The notes under the pieces are model-generated. The model was not told the DNA's origin and did no database searches. It saw nothing but the letters and a program-made list of their open reading frames with translations. A stretch of 64,000 nt of DNA from Lanius collurio (taxonomy: Eukaryota; Chordata; Aves; Passeriformes; Laniidae): contig JACBWW010000046.1 in the NCBI GenBank assembly GCA_020086605.1, positions 4,353,837-4,417,836 of the forward strand, in the 5' to 3' direction. Of the stretch, positions 44,496 through 54,561 are shown one piece after another. The translations under genes and the position numbers were made by a program. Position 1 is the first letter of the stretch; each line of letters opens with the position of its first letter.

Positions 44496-45007
44496 TGCAT
44501 AAAATATGAAGTGAAAATTCTTCTCCCTTCAGTTACTCCCTCGTCTGCCAGCCCGTGCCGGTGCCTGCATCCCACTGCTTCCCAGCCGGGAGCCAGGGCT
44601 TCCCGAGGGCTGGGGACAGCAGGATCTCCAGGGCAGGGGTGCTTGAGCAGGTACAGGGCCCCCACTGTGCTGGGGGGACTTTGTCCTGGTGCAGGTGTTG
44701 GATGTAGGACATGGAGTTTGCATCTCTGAGGGTTGGTTCCTGCCAGGGATGGGGAGAGCAGAGGGAAGGTGATGGAGAAACCAGGAAAGGATTTCTTTGC
44801 AGAGACCCAAAGCAGCAGCCAAGCCTGAACACCACGAGCAGAAGAAACTCCTCCAATTCCCAGTGATCTGTGTGAGCTGGAAAAAACTAAAGAGGCAGAA
44901 ACGATGGCTCTGGTTTGATTTATAAGCACAGCAAAAGCCCCACATGGTGTGAAAATGTGGTGCTTTGCTGGGTTTGCAGGAGAAAATCAAGGCCCTGTTT
45001 TGCAGAA
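44496..45007. other. noncoding DNA, no gene recognised
   Basis: Sequence downstream of the CpG block. Contains the acceptor-like tract at 44518-44532 followed by GC-rich DNA. No exon can be supported. Confidence 0.4.
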
Positions 45008-45215
45008 CCACAGAATCCCAGTGTGGTTTGGGTTGGAAACAACCCTAAAGCTCATCCAGCACCACCCCCTGCCATGGGCAGGGGCACCTTCCACTATCCC
45101 AGGGTGCTCCAAGCCCTGTCCAACCTGGCCTCGGACACTCCAGGGACGGGGCAGCCACAGCTTCTCCAGACAGTCTGTTCCAGCACCTCCCCACCCTCCC
45201 AGTAAATCATCCTGA
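45008..45215 (-). repeat. CR1 LINE 3' fragment (type A)
   Basis: The 3' end is at the left: CCACAGAATCCCAGTGTGG, TTTGGGTTGGAAACAACCC, CCCTGCCATGGGCAGGGGC, CACTATCCCAGGGTGCTCC, ACGGGGCAGCCACAGCTTC, ending in CCACCCTCCCAGTAAATC. Confidence 0.9.
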
Positions 45216-46771
45216 CTTCTCCCTCGTGGGCTGGGAAACAAGCAGGAGCGTTGATGGATTCAGTGTTTTTCCCTCTCTGTCCTTCCTTGCTAATTTGCAG
45301 CAAAGGAACCAGATAAAGTTTGATAACTTGGAAGGGGAGAGAGCAAGGGAGAAGCCGCCCCAGCCACTGGCTCCCGATGCTCCCCCCGCTTCCAGGATAA
45401 ATGAAGTGCTCTCCATTCCCTGCTCGTCTGACACCCTCCAGTGAGTCTGTCATGGGCTCATCTGTGTCTAAATTAGCTTTGCACAGCAACGCCGTGTACA
45501 ATTATTGCTGTCAGCCTTTGATCTGACCAGTTTATCTCATCAGCTTGTCAGGCTTCATTCTCCAACCTTTCTCTCCTCGGTGCAGCCACCGGAGCTGCCT
45601 GGGCTCCCTTGGAAGAGGCTCTGGGCTCACACGGAGCTCCCGAGGGATTTATAAAAGCTTGTGGTCCCAGGGTGCAGCCGGAAAAAAGGGTTACAACCAG
45701 CCTGGCAGGATGGAGCGGGGCAGCAGAATTCCTGCCATTTCCAGGCCATTCCTCATTCAGAACCAGGGAATGACATTTATTGGGATTGGCACGTGGCAGG
45801 GGACCCACTGCTCGGAGCGTGGTGACATCAGTTCCATGGGATTCTCCTGACAGCCGTGTTTGACATTCTGGCTTCTGCTGCAAAGGCTCATGGAAAAAGC
45901 ATTTCCATTGTCTGGGACACTTTGTGCTCTCCTGCACAAGGGCTGCTGGGAAAGGAACCCCAAAGGGATGCAGCACAGATGGGCTAATCAGGGATTCCAA
46001 GGAATGGTCACCCCAGTCCTTTTAGCACCTTGTATTGGCTCCAAGCATCCCCCTGCTTTCACCGAGGGAGGGAGGCACCCGAGGCTGGGTGAGATCCAGG
46101 GTGAAGGACGGGATCCTGGGAGGGTGCCAAGCATCCCAAGGGATGCTCATCCCACAGCCAGGTGCCGCAGGGGCTGCTTCCCAATCCTACAGAGCAACAC
46201 TGGACACACAGCCCTGTCTGGGCCTGCTGTACCTTCTATCCCCCCTCCCCAATTCCTGCTGCCTGCACAGCAGACCCCCTCCCCCAGAATCCTCTCCCCT
46301 CCCTCCTTCCCAGCTTCCCAGGGTTTCTGTGAGGCTGTAAAAATTCCTTTATTCTGGAAAAGCAGAGGGATGGGACTCTCTCCACCCTGGAGGTGCCACT
46401 CATCCTCTGCCACCACCCCAGGTGTGGCTCTGTAGTGTCCCCTCCCAGGCCTGGTGTCCCCAACCTGCTCATGGATGGTGAGGACACATCCCCAGCCCCC
46501 ACCCCTCCTGCCTCACTCCCCTTCCCTCTGCTCTTTGACTTTTCCACAGTTGGTTGTGACTCCTGGTTCCCCACATCGTTATCTGTCCTCCTTCACTCCC
46601 AGAAATCCTGCCGGTTGGAATTCTGTCTACCCCAACTCGTGAATATTCCGGACTCTGAAGTTTCCCGGCTCCAGATGTTCTGGCCAGACCAGAGGAAAAA
46701 AAAAAACCCACCCAAAAAAACCTCAGCATTAATAAAAACCTTTTGAAAATCCCGAGTCCTATTGCGCAGCA
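45216..46771. other. noncoding DNA, no gene recognised
   Basis: Unique sequence. 45465-45545 is AT-richer (CTAAATTAGC, CAATTATTGC). A9 and A7 runs occur at 46697-46722. No repeat family or exon recognised. Confidence 0.42.
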
Positions 46772-46810
46772 GTGACATCATATCCGTGAAATATGAGCTG
46801 ATGATGTCAC
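46772..46810. promoter_or_regulatory. inverted pair of GTGACATCAT boxes
   Basis: GTGACATCAT at 46772-46781 and its exact reverse complement at 46801-46810, separated by 19 bases. Each contains TGACATCA, one base from the CREB/ATF/AP-1-type TGACGTCA (a CpG transition would create it). The pair could be two bZIP-like sites or a small hairpin. Inference only. Confidence 0.35.
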
Positions 46811-46996
46811 AGCTGGGAAATGAGGGATGATTGTTCCTTCTTGGCACACGCTGCTGCTCAGGCCAGACCTGTTAAATAGATGCACATGGCCCATAAATGT
46901 GGAGATTAAACCCAGGAGTTGGGAACGCAGCCCCGTGGGCACCTGGGTCACGGAGCCTGGTGGGGACGGGGCACGTGGGGAGGGTGCAAAGGGTGG

Positions 46997-47112
46997 GGAG
47001 AGGGTTTGTGTCCCACTTCTGCTCCCAAAGGCTGGAGAAAGGGTTTGTCTCCCAGTTCTACTCACAAAGACTCGGAGAGGATTTCTCACTCACTTCAACC
47101 CCCAGATCTGGA
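46997..47112. repeat. 39-bp degenerate tandem repeat, three copies
   Basis: Three diverged units beginning GAGGGTTTGTGTCCC, AAAGGGTTTGTCTCCC and GAGGATTTCTCACTC, each followed by CTNCTCNCAAAG-type sequence. One plus-strand frame reads GFVSHFCSQRLEK then GFVSQFYSQRLGE. That phase preservation follows from 39 being a multiple of 3 and is not evidence of coding. Confidence 0.75.
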
Positions 47113-49030
47113 GTGTCTGGATGCCTTTGGATTTTCGTTTGCTTTCCTCCCCACGCTCAATCCCCGTGGCTGCTGGGGAAGGAGGAATGGCTTTGCTAGG
47201 CTGTCCCCGTGACCCAGGACAGAGTGGGGACAGCGGAATGTCCTGAGGGAGCAGCAACAGCCCCTCTGCTCACAGAGCCAGAGCCATTCACCTCCATCCC
47301 ATCCCCATCCCATAACTCCCACAGCTGCCCTTGCCAGGCATCCTTGGAAAATCCCCCTCTTTAACCTCTCTGACAAGCACTTACCCCTCAAATCCTTGCA
47401 TTCATCCTTCTCTTTCCCATACCAGGGCTGGCTGCAAATGTTCTTGCCTAGGCTGGCTGCTCCTACACCTGAGATTTAAGACATGGGAAGCTACACTCCA
47501 TAAAATCCCAGCACTGGATCCCCCAACCTTCCCAATCCCAGCCCTCTCTGGCACAGGTCCTTCCCTCATCCACACATTCTCTTCCCACGTGTGCAGCCTC
47601 CTGATGAAGGAGCACATTCCATGCCATGGAAAAGGGCTATTTTTTTTCCATCTGGGCTGTGCTGACAGTGTCAGGCCTCTCATTTAAACTCCCAGCTGGA
47701 TTTTTGAGTTTGGCCTTTTCCCTCTTTCCCATTGTTTGTGCTGGGAAGGATGTGCCAGGCAGGAGGGGAACGTCTGCTGGGGTGTCCATCAGGGAGATCC
47801 CAAGGGATGGGATGTTATCTGGGAATTTAATAATCATCCTCATTCATGCTTGATCAAACCAGGAACATCTATTTATTAATTAATTTATTTATTTACTCAT
47901 TCATTCCTTGCGACGGGTTTTGATGGGACAATTTCAATTCCAGAAGTTGGGGGGAAAGAAAGAAAACCCAACCCTGCCTATAAATTTTTTTCCAGGAAGA
48001 TTTTGTTTTGCTGCTCCGAAAGTGAAAATTTCCTTGTCTTCTCACTTAACACGGGCTTGTACTTCCAAAAATATGCCAATCATAACAAAAGAAGTGGAAG
48101 GAGGGAAAGTAAAGGCTGCAGCCGAGATAAAACGCTGGGACCAACCTGTGCTGACGCTGTTTTCCTTTCTTAGCTCCATGGAAAAGGTATTTTTACATTT
48201 TAGCCCAATGCAGATTTTGCCTTTTTATTTCATTTGAAATCTGAATTTTCAGCAGGCAGGAAACTGTTTCTTTGACAGCTTTAATCAGAAATCAAAGATT
48301 TGATCATGCAGGGAGATGGAATTTCAACTTCAAAGCCCCGGCACAAGAGGTGGATGCAGGTACCGGTGTGCTGCAATGCCGTGGAAACGAGAAGGGTGAT
48401 GAGAGGCAGCGCTGCNGAAGCAGCATCTGACCGGGAATGACAAGGCAGGAGCTGGGCTTTGCTGCGAGCCCCAGGCACCTTGATGTCTGAACTTGCTGGT
48501 AATTAGCAGGAATTGGGTTATAATTGCACCAGCGGCGGCAGAGCGGGAGTGACCTCAGCAGCCGCTAATTCCTGACACAGAAGGACAATCTGGGGGCACC
48601 TGGAGCGCAGTTCGGAGCTGCAGCCCTTTCCCAGCCGTGATTAATCCCCAGGAAATGTTCTGTGGTCGGGCCATTACCACTCCAATCTGGGGCTGAAAAT
48701 GAATCAGAGCCGCGGATGACTGTGGGAAAATTGTCACCAAACTTGGATGGCTTTGCTTTGTTTCACCACAAAACTCTTAACGAAGCATTGAAATGGAGAT
48801 GGATTCTCTGCCTGGCCCCGACATTAACCCTTAGTGTGCCCAGCCAGGCTGGGAAGCACTTCCACACTCCAGCTCTTGCCTGGGTGGAAATTCCTTCAGC
48901 CAAGACGGAGAGACTGAGGGAAGTGTTAGGGTTGAGCTGGGCTCTGCCTTGGCTCAGCTCCTGCCCTGCTCTCCCAGCCTGCACAAACCCTGGGAGCGGG
49001 TTCCTGCCTTGAGAGATCTGGGATTTTGGG
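47113..49030. other. noncoding DNA with AT-rich patches
   Basis: (ATTT)n-like sequence at 47871-47907. AT-rich unique DNA at 47930-48310 includes AATCAAAGATTTGATCATG (48290-48308), in which ATCAAAGATTTGAT is a near palindrome of two TCF/LEF-like ATCAAA half sites. A single N lies at 48416. 48495-48570 holds TTGCTGGTAATTAGCAGG. No gene recognised. Confidence 0.42.
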
Positions 49031-49039
49031 AGCTCCCGA

Positions 49040-49430
49040 GGTGTCCTCCAGCCCCTCTGCTCCGCGCTCCCGGCCCGGCGTGCGATGCCTGGGTGGCTGC
49101 TCGGGGACCATCCCCGCAGGGCCGTCACTCAGGGGCTGTAATGAGATTCCTGGCACCGCGAGTGCCTCTCACAGAGTCCTTCTGCAGCCACTCGCCAGCC
49201 CCAGCCACAAGGGCCCCCCCCCGCCGCCACTCGGGGCTCAAAGGGAGCTTTGTGAGGCACCACAGGCAGAGCTTTCTTGCCGGGGACAGGCGGCAGCCGG
49301 CAGCCTGCAGGCACAGCCCGATCCGTGGAGCCTCGGGGGTGCGGGAAGGGAGGAGGAGGAGAGGGGAAGGGATGGGACACGGGGGATGGGGACACCAGTG
49401 GGCTGCGGTGTGGCGAGGTTCTTCGGGTGG
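49040..49430. other. CpG-rich block
   Basis: About 26 CpGs in 390 bases by eye (CCGCGCTCCCGGCCCGGCG, CACCGCGAG, CCCGCCGCC). It ends in purine-rich GGAGGAGGAGAGGGGAAGGG just before a CR1 copy. It might be a weak CpG island; no TATA, GC box or exon is convincing. Confidence 0.35.
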
Positions 49431-49466
49431 GGACAGATAGAGCAATGACACTGGGGGCTGCTGGAG

Positions 49467-49729
49467 CGAACGGCTTCCCACTGCCAGAGGGCAGGGTTAG
49501 GTGGGATTTTGGGAAGGAATTCTGCCCTCTGAGGGTGGACAGGCCCTGGCACAGGGTGCCCAGAGAAGCTGTGACTGCCCTTGGGTCCCTGGAAGTGTCC
49601 AAGGCCAGGCTGGATGGGGCTTGGAGCAACCTGGGATAGTGGGAGATGTCCCTGCCCAGGGCAGGGGGTGGAAGGAGCTGAGCTTTGAGGTCCCTTCCAT
49701 CCCAAACCATCGTGGGGTCCTGTGATGAT
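49467..49729 (+). repeat. CR1 LINE 3' fragment (type A), well preserved
   Basis: One of the more complete type A copies: CGAACGGCTTCCCACTGCC, GGTGGGATTTTGGGAAGGAA, GGCACAGGGTGCCCAGAGAA, GGAAGTGTCCAAGGCCAGGC, GGCAGGGGGTGGAAGGAGC, TTCCATCCCAAACCATCG. The plus-strand frame shows the CR1-derived RVDRPWHRVPREAV and SLEVSKARLDGAW segments, so this 5' half is the end of the coding part and the right half is 3' UTR. Confidence 0.93.
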
Positions 49730-50354
49730 GGGACAGGGACTGGATCACTGGGCACATGATGGGAGGATGTCAGGATCTGTATGGAGCTCGCTGAGAGCCC
49801 CCCACGCCGGCTGAGCTTGGAGCCATGGAAATAAATCTGCCAGTGCTTTAGATCCCGGCATTTGGCCCCTCAGCTGGGGAAGGAGCAGTGACGGGCAAGG
49901 CTGCACACCCAGGACTGCGGAGAAATTCCAGGGATGGCAGGATCAGTGGGAACACAGACTCCTGGAGGTGTGAAAGAGCTCAGGGACCCCAGTGCACTGA
50001 GGGAATCCAATTCTATAATGGGTTTTTCATACATTTGTGGATATAAGAAAACGTTTGAGGCAGAAAGAGGCAGAAATGCGCGTGCACGGCCTCAGCTCTG
50101 AAATTCCATCTCCAAGCCAAGGTGTACACAGACATATTTCGAAGTGTTTTCATTTAAAAGAGTAAAAAAGAGCTCTGGAAAAGGAGCAAATTCTTTGGCT
50201 AATAGGATCCACAGGGAAACTGCAAGAACTTAATAGCTCTGCAGGAAAATCTGCACTGCATCTCCCCGGAGAGGATCATGGAGGACACAGGGGAGAGGAT
50301 GGGAGAGGTGGGGGGAAGGAGAGGGATGAGGTCTCAGAAACTGCTGGGACCTGA
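49730..50354. other. noncoding DNA between inverted CR1 copies
   Basis: Unique sequence, AT-rich at 50010-50200. It would form the loop if the flanking CR1 copies at 49467 (+) and 50355 (-) paired in a transcript. No gene recognised. Confidence 0.45.
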
Positions 50355-50523
50355 ATATCACGGAATGGTTTGGATTGGATTGGAAGGGATCTTAAATCCC
50401 ATCCAGTGCCACCCTTGCCACGGGCAGGGACACTTTCCACTATCCCAGGTTGCTCCAAGCCCTGTCCAACCTGGCCTTGGACACTTCCAGGGATCCAGGG
50501 GCAGCCACAGCTTGTCCAGGGGG
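50355..50523 (-). repeat. CR1 LINE 3' fragment (type A)
   Basis: The 3' end is at the left: ATATCACGGAATGG, then a small TTTGGATTGGATTGGAAGG duplication, TTAAATCCCATCCAGTGCC, CACTATCCCAGGTTGCTCC, GGACACTTCCAGGGATCC. It stops at CACAGCTTGTCC. It has an extra GATTG in the usual TTTGGGTTGGAAGG word and an extra CCAG before GGGCAGCC. Confidence 0.9.
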
Positions 50524-51240
50524 TGTCACAGGGTCCCCTGAAGGGCTGCAGGTTGTGGCTCTGTCACCCTGTCCTGAGCACAGCAGAGGTCCAGGAGCCC
50601 TGGGAGGTTTCTGGCACCATCAATCCTGGTTCCTTGGGAAGTGGAATTTGCCTTGTGGAATTTGCCTCTGTGCCACCTTGGCTAATGGGCTACAAACCCA
50701 CCTGGCCCGTGGCAGAGCCCAGCCAGGGGAGGAGGAGGGGAAGAGGAGAAATAAAATGAAGTGATTTGAACATTTCAGGGAAGCAGAGATTTCTGTGAGT
50801 GGGAACAGGGCTGGAATGCTTTAGTAACCCAATCCAGTACCAAGCCTTCTGCACATGGGAAAAAGAGCCAGGAGTTTTGGAGACCTAAAGCCATCTCCTG
50901 CCTCAGCTCCTGGCACACCAAAACCTGGAAAAGGCTTCCCGGAGCTCTGTCCTGCCTGACTTGTGTTTATGGTACCTCCTTTGCACTCTGTGGTTTACAT
51001 GGGTTGCACTGGATCTGAGGTGTGATCCCACTGCTGGTTGTGCTCCCCCTCTGGAGTCTCCTCTCTCTCTGTACACTCCTTTATATTTATGGACTGTGGG
51101 ATCCTCACACTTGTGGTTTCTGTACCACACACTTGGCTCAGTGAGATGTTATTTAAAACGTGCAGAGCAGCTCGGGGTGTGCTGACAGTACCCCAGGATT
51201 GGAGGGGAAGTGCTTTTCCATGAAAAGAGTGGGTCCTAAA
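50524..51240. other. noncoding DNA, no feature recognised
   Basis: Unique GC-moderate sequence with a local CTTGTGGAATTTGCC duplication at 50642-50668. No gene recognised. Confidence 0.45.
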
Positions 51241-51401
51241 GGAGAGGGAAGAGGTGAGGGAAGAGGAGAGGGAAGGGGTGAGGGAAGAGGAGAGGGAAGG
51301 GGTGAGGGAAGAGGTGAGAGGAAAGATGAGGGAAGAGGAGAGGGAAAAGACAAGGGAAGACGAGACAGAAAAGGTAAAGGAGGAGAGGGAAGAGGAGAGG
51401 G
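51241..51401. repeat. GA-rich minisatellite
   Basis: Purine-only apart from scattered T and C, with nested periodicity of 5-6 bases within 18- and 36-base blocks (GAGGGAAGAGGTGAGGGAAG, then GAGAGGGAAGGGGTGAGG). The right part degrades to GGGAAGACGAGACAGAAAAGG. Frames read EEEREGVR or LPSPLPSP cycles and are artefacts. Confidence 0.94.
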
Positions 51402-54190
51402 CCTGGTTTGCCACTTGCCACCCTCCACCTGAGCTTCATCTCATCCACATCCCTCTGGAAAGAGGCCGTGCCTGTCCCAGAGCACCTCCACTGAAGATCC
51501 CACCTGGGAACGACAGCCCACATCACTGCTGTGATTCCATGATCCCAGGATTCTAGGGCAGAGGCAGCAGCTGTGAGCTCTGGGGCTGGATGCCCCGTGG
51601 AGCTGTGCTGGGATAGGGAACCACCCCTTCCATCTCTCCTTCATCCCAGCTAGGTTGTCACTGCTCTGTTTATTTGGTCATTTTGGGGGTCGGAAGAAGG
51701 GAGGGGGTCCAATTTTCAGCAGCCCATGACAGCATAATTAGGGAAATATAAATGGAAGAAAAACACACTCTAGAAATCCAGGGATTTTCACATATTTTCC
51801 CTGTTATTCCACCGCCCTGGAAAAATAAAAGCTACTCAGCAGGAACATTTATTAGCAATTAGGAACTTGGGCACTGGGGACCTCTGGGGACAATCGGGGT
51901 AATTAAAGCTTCCCACAGCCTCCTGTGCCACCCCCTGCTCCCTGTCCTGCCTCCATGGGACCGGACACTGCGGATTTGGGAGAGCTGAGGCACCAACAGC
52001 ATCCAACAGGTCAGCGAGGCCAAAACCCCCAGATCATCCTCACCCTTTCCAGGTCGCTCCATCAACTAATGAACAACATTCCCTTGGGGAAAAGAAAATA
52101 ACAAAGAGGATCATGTGAAAAAGAGCAATAAAACCTTGCAGAACAACAAAACAGCTCAGCTTTCTGCCTCTTCTCCATTCCCTGCCCATCCCGACGCTTG
52201 GAGCAGCTCCCTTGGAATGGAAGCTTTGCACTTACACAGGAGACAGAACCTCTGAGCTGAGTTTAATCTCAAGTGCCAGACTTGGGCTTATGTTAGCGTG
52301 AGGTTCGGGACTGGCTCTGCCATGGGGACGAGGAGCATTCCCAAGAGTGGCTGGAGAGGGCAGGGTTTGCCAGGAGGGAATTAAGGCTCAATTCCCACGG
52401 AGCTGTGAAGAGCAGGAACCTCCCTCCCTGCCTCACCTGCCCAAAGAATAGGGGAAATACAGGGATAATTCAGAAATGAAGGAAATGGACAGGCCTGATA
52501 TCCACTGCCTTCTCAGGCAGGATGATTCCCATTTTCTCTGGGATTTCTGGTCTTGCTGCCATTGTCCCAAACCCACATGGATCCAGAAAGCTCCCAGAGT
52601 TTGGATTTTGGTTTCACTGGGATGTCTCTGCTTTACACTAGAGCTGCAAAGAGCTTTTAAAAAGGAACTTTTCATAGTGACTTTATTTCATTCCAATATT
52701 GTAACAAAACCCACTTGGAGTGAGGAACTCACAAACAGGGAATGCTGACGCTCATTCCATGACCAGCTCGGAATTTTCCTGCTGTGCTGATTCACTGGGC
52801 TATTTTTATCTTCATTTTTTTCCCCTTTTGCAAAGGTTTTATTTTGGATAAAATGGTGTTTTCCAGGAGGCAAAGATTTCATTATAATTTTTTCAATCCC
52901 TTGCAGCCGGGCTGATCCCAATGCCTGAATGTCAGGCTTCTATTTGAGACTTCCATGGCATCACAGCAGCAGTTTCCCTTTTCCTCCTGCTATTTTCCAG
53001 CCCAACACAACTCATTCCTGGAATTCAAGGAGTTCTGAAGCTCATTCAAAGTGCTCCCAATCTGCATCCAAGTAGGTGGCAACAGGGAGTTCTTCCCATT
53101 TCAAAGCTCTCCCGAATAAAATTCATGAAGGATTTGGGGCCTGAGCTGTGCAAACCCAAGGACTGAGGGTAATGTAATTGTCCCAAATTTAAGCCCAGAA
53201 TCCCATGGCAGAGGTGGCCTCTGCAGCCAGGAATCTCTCACTTTAAGCTCAAACTTCCAGATCTTTTCTATTTTCCCGGGTGGGAAGAAGGATTCCACCG
53301 ATGACTCCAGTATCCCATTTCGGGATATGCATTTCTCATTCACCTCCAGTAACCAGGTCATGATCCCAGCAGGGATCCAGTGGCCCTCAGGGACAAGATG
53401 CCTCCCCCCAGGGTGGGTTTTGCCACCAATTCAGGATGATTGTTGCTGGAGAGAGAAAAATTGGATTAAAAGTCTTTCCTTGGCCACCAGGATGAACTCC
53501 CTGGCATAGCAGGAAGGGGGTAATTGGGATCACACTGCTCCTGGAAGCCTCTCAAGCAGTGATTCCCGGGAAGAAGGGGAAAATCAGGCAGGACAGTGTG
53601 CACAGTCATAGCCAGAGGCTCTTCCTGAGTGGCTGCAGCTCCTCTAGCAGCAAGTTTGGGTCATTCCCGAGCATTCCTGAGCATTCCCGAGTGCTCCTTC
53701 GGCCACATCCACATCCAACAACTGTAGCACGGAGCAGACTCGTTGGGTTCATCCCAGGAAATCGCTGCTCTCCCTTTGGGAAGTGCCCTTGAGCCCTCCC
53801 TGCTGTTCCGTGGGCCGAAGGCGATGCAGATCCCTGTGTGGAGCCTTGGGATGGAAGGCAGGAATCCCGGCGTTCCGGGGGGGATTTGGGTAAGGCAGTG
53901 CCGAGCCCCTGCCCTAATGGGTTGTTAATCCACACCCAGTGCATCCCATTTGCCAGCTGATTCCCGGGGGTGCCAGCGTGCCTCCATCCTGCAGACATTT
54001 GCTGGCAGCCCGTGGTTTCCCGGGATCCCCTGGGAGTGGAGCAGGGACTGCAATAATCCCCCCCAGCATCCCCCCCCGGCCCCAGAGCCGCTGGCAGCCG
54101 GAGTGATCCGCACATTACGGGATTTATATGAAGTGCTGCTGAACAAGAAAGATTTGAGGGGGTTTAGCAGCTCCCTGGGACAGGGATGAG
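51402..54190. other. noncoding DNA, no gene recognised
   Basis: About 2.8 kb of unique sequence. TGTGATTCCATGATCC followed by CAGGATTCTAGG at 51530-51555 looks like a bare CR1 3' octamer tail but is too short to call. AT-rich DNA at 51730-51850 and 52660-52920. A small GAGCATTCCC decamer repeat lies at 53659-53694. Confidence 0.42.
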
Positions 54191-54561
54191 CTCAGAGCTT
54201 TGGCTCGTGCTCCGAGCGGGGCCGGGGCTTTCAAGTCACACACCAGGAGAGGCTTGAGGAGAGCAAAGGTGCCTCCTCCTGTCCTCTGGGAGGTCCCCAC
54301 GGCACAGCCAGGACCTGCAGCAGGGCTGGGACTTCACAAGGCCATGCAATATTCCAGAAGTGTCCTCAGAGCTTTGGCTCGTGCTCAGAGCTGGGCCAGG
54401 GTGTAAAGTCACACACCAGGAGAGGTTTGAGGAGAGCAAAGGTGCCTCCTCCTGTCCCCTGGGATGTCCCCATGGCACAGCCAGTGCTCCTGAGGCACTG
54501 CCAGGACCCACAGCAGGGCTGGGACTGCACGAGACCATCCAATGTTCCAGCAGTGTCCTCG
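54191..54561. repeat. 174-bp tandem duplication, two copies
   Basis: Copy 1 (54191-54364) and copy 2 (54365-54561) share CTCAGAGCTTTGGCTCGTGC, CACACCAGGAGAGGCTTGAG-type sequence, GAGCAAAGGTGCCTCCTCC and AGCAGGGCTGGGACT. Copy 2 has about 22 extra bases (around TGCTCCTGAGGCACTGCC). Copy 1 keeps CpGs in CTCCGAGCGGGGCCGGGGC where copy 2 reads CTCAGAGCTGGGCCAGGG. Confidence 0.95.

Noticed and set aside
51520..51556. CR1-like terminal octamers (TGATTCCATGATCC, AGGATTCTAG)
   Set aside because: Only the tail words are present with no adjacent CR1 3' UTR, so it is too short to call.
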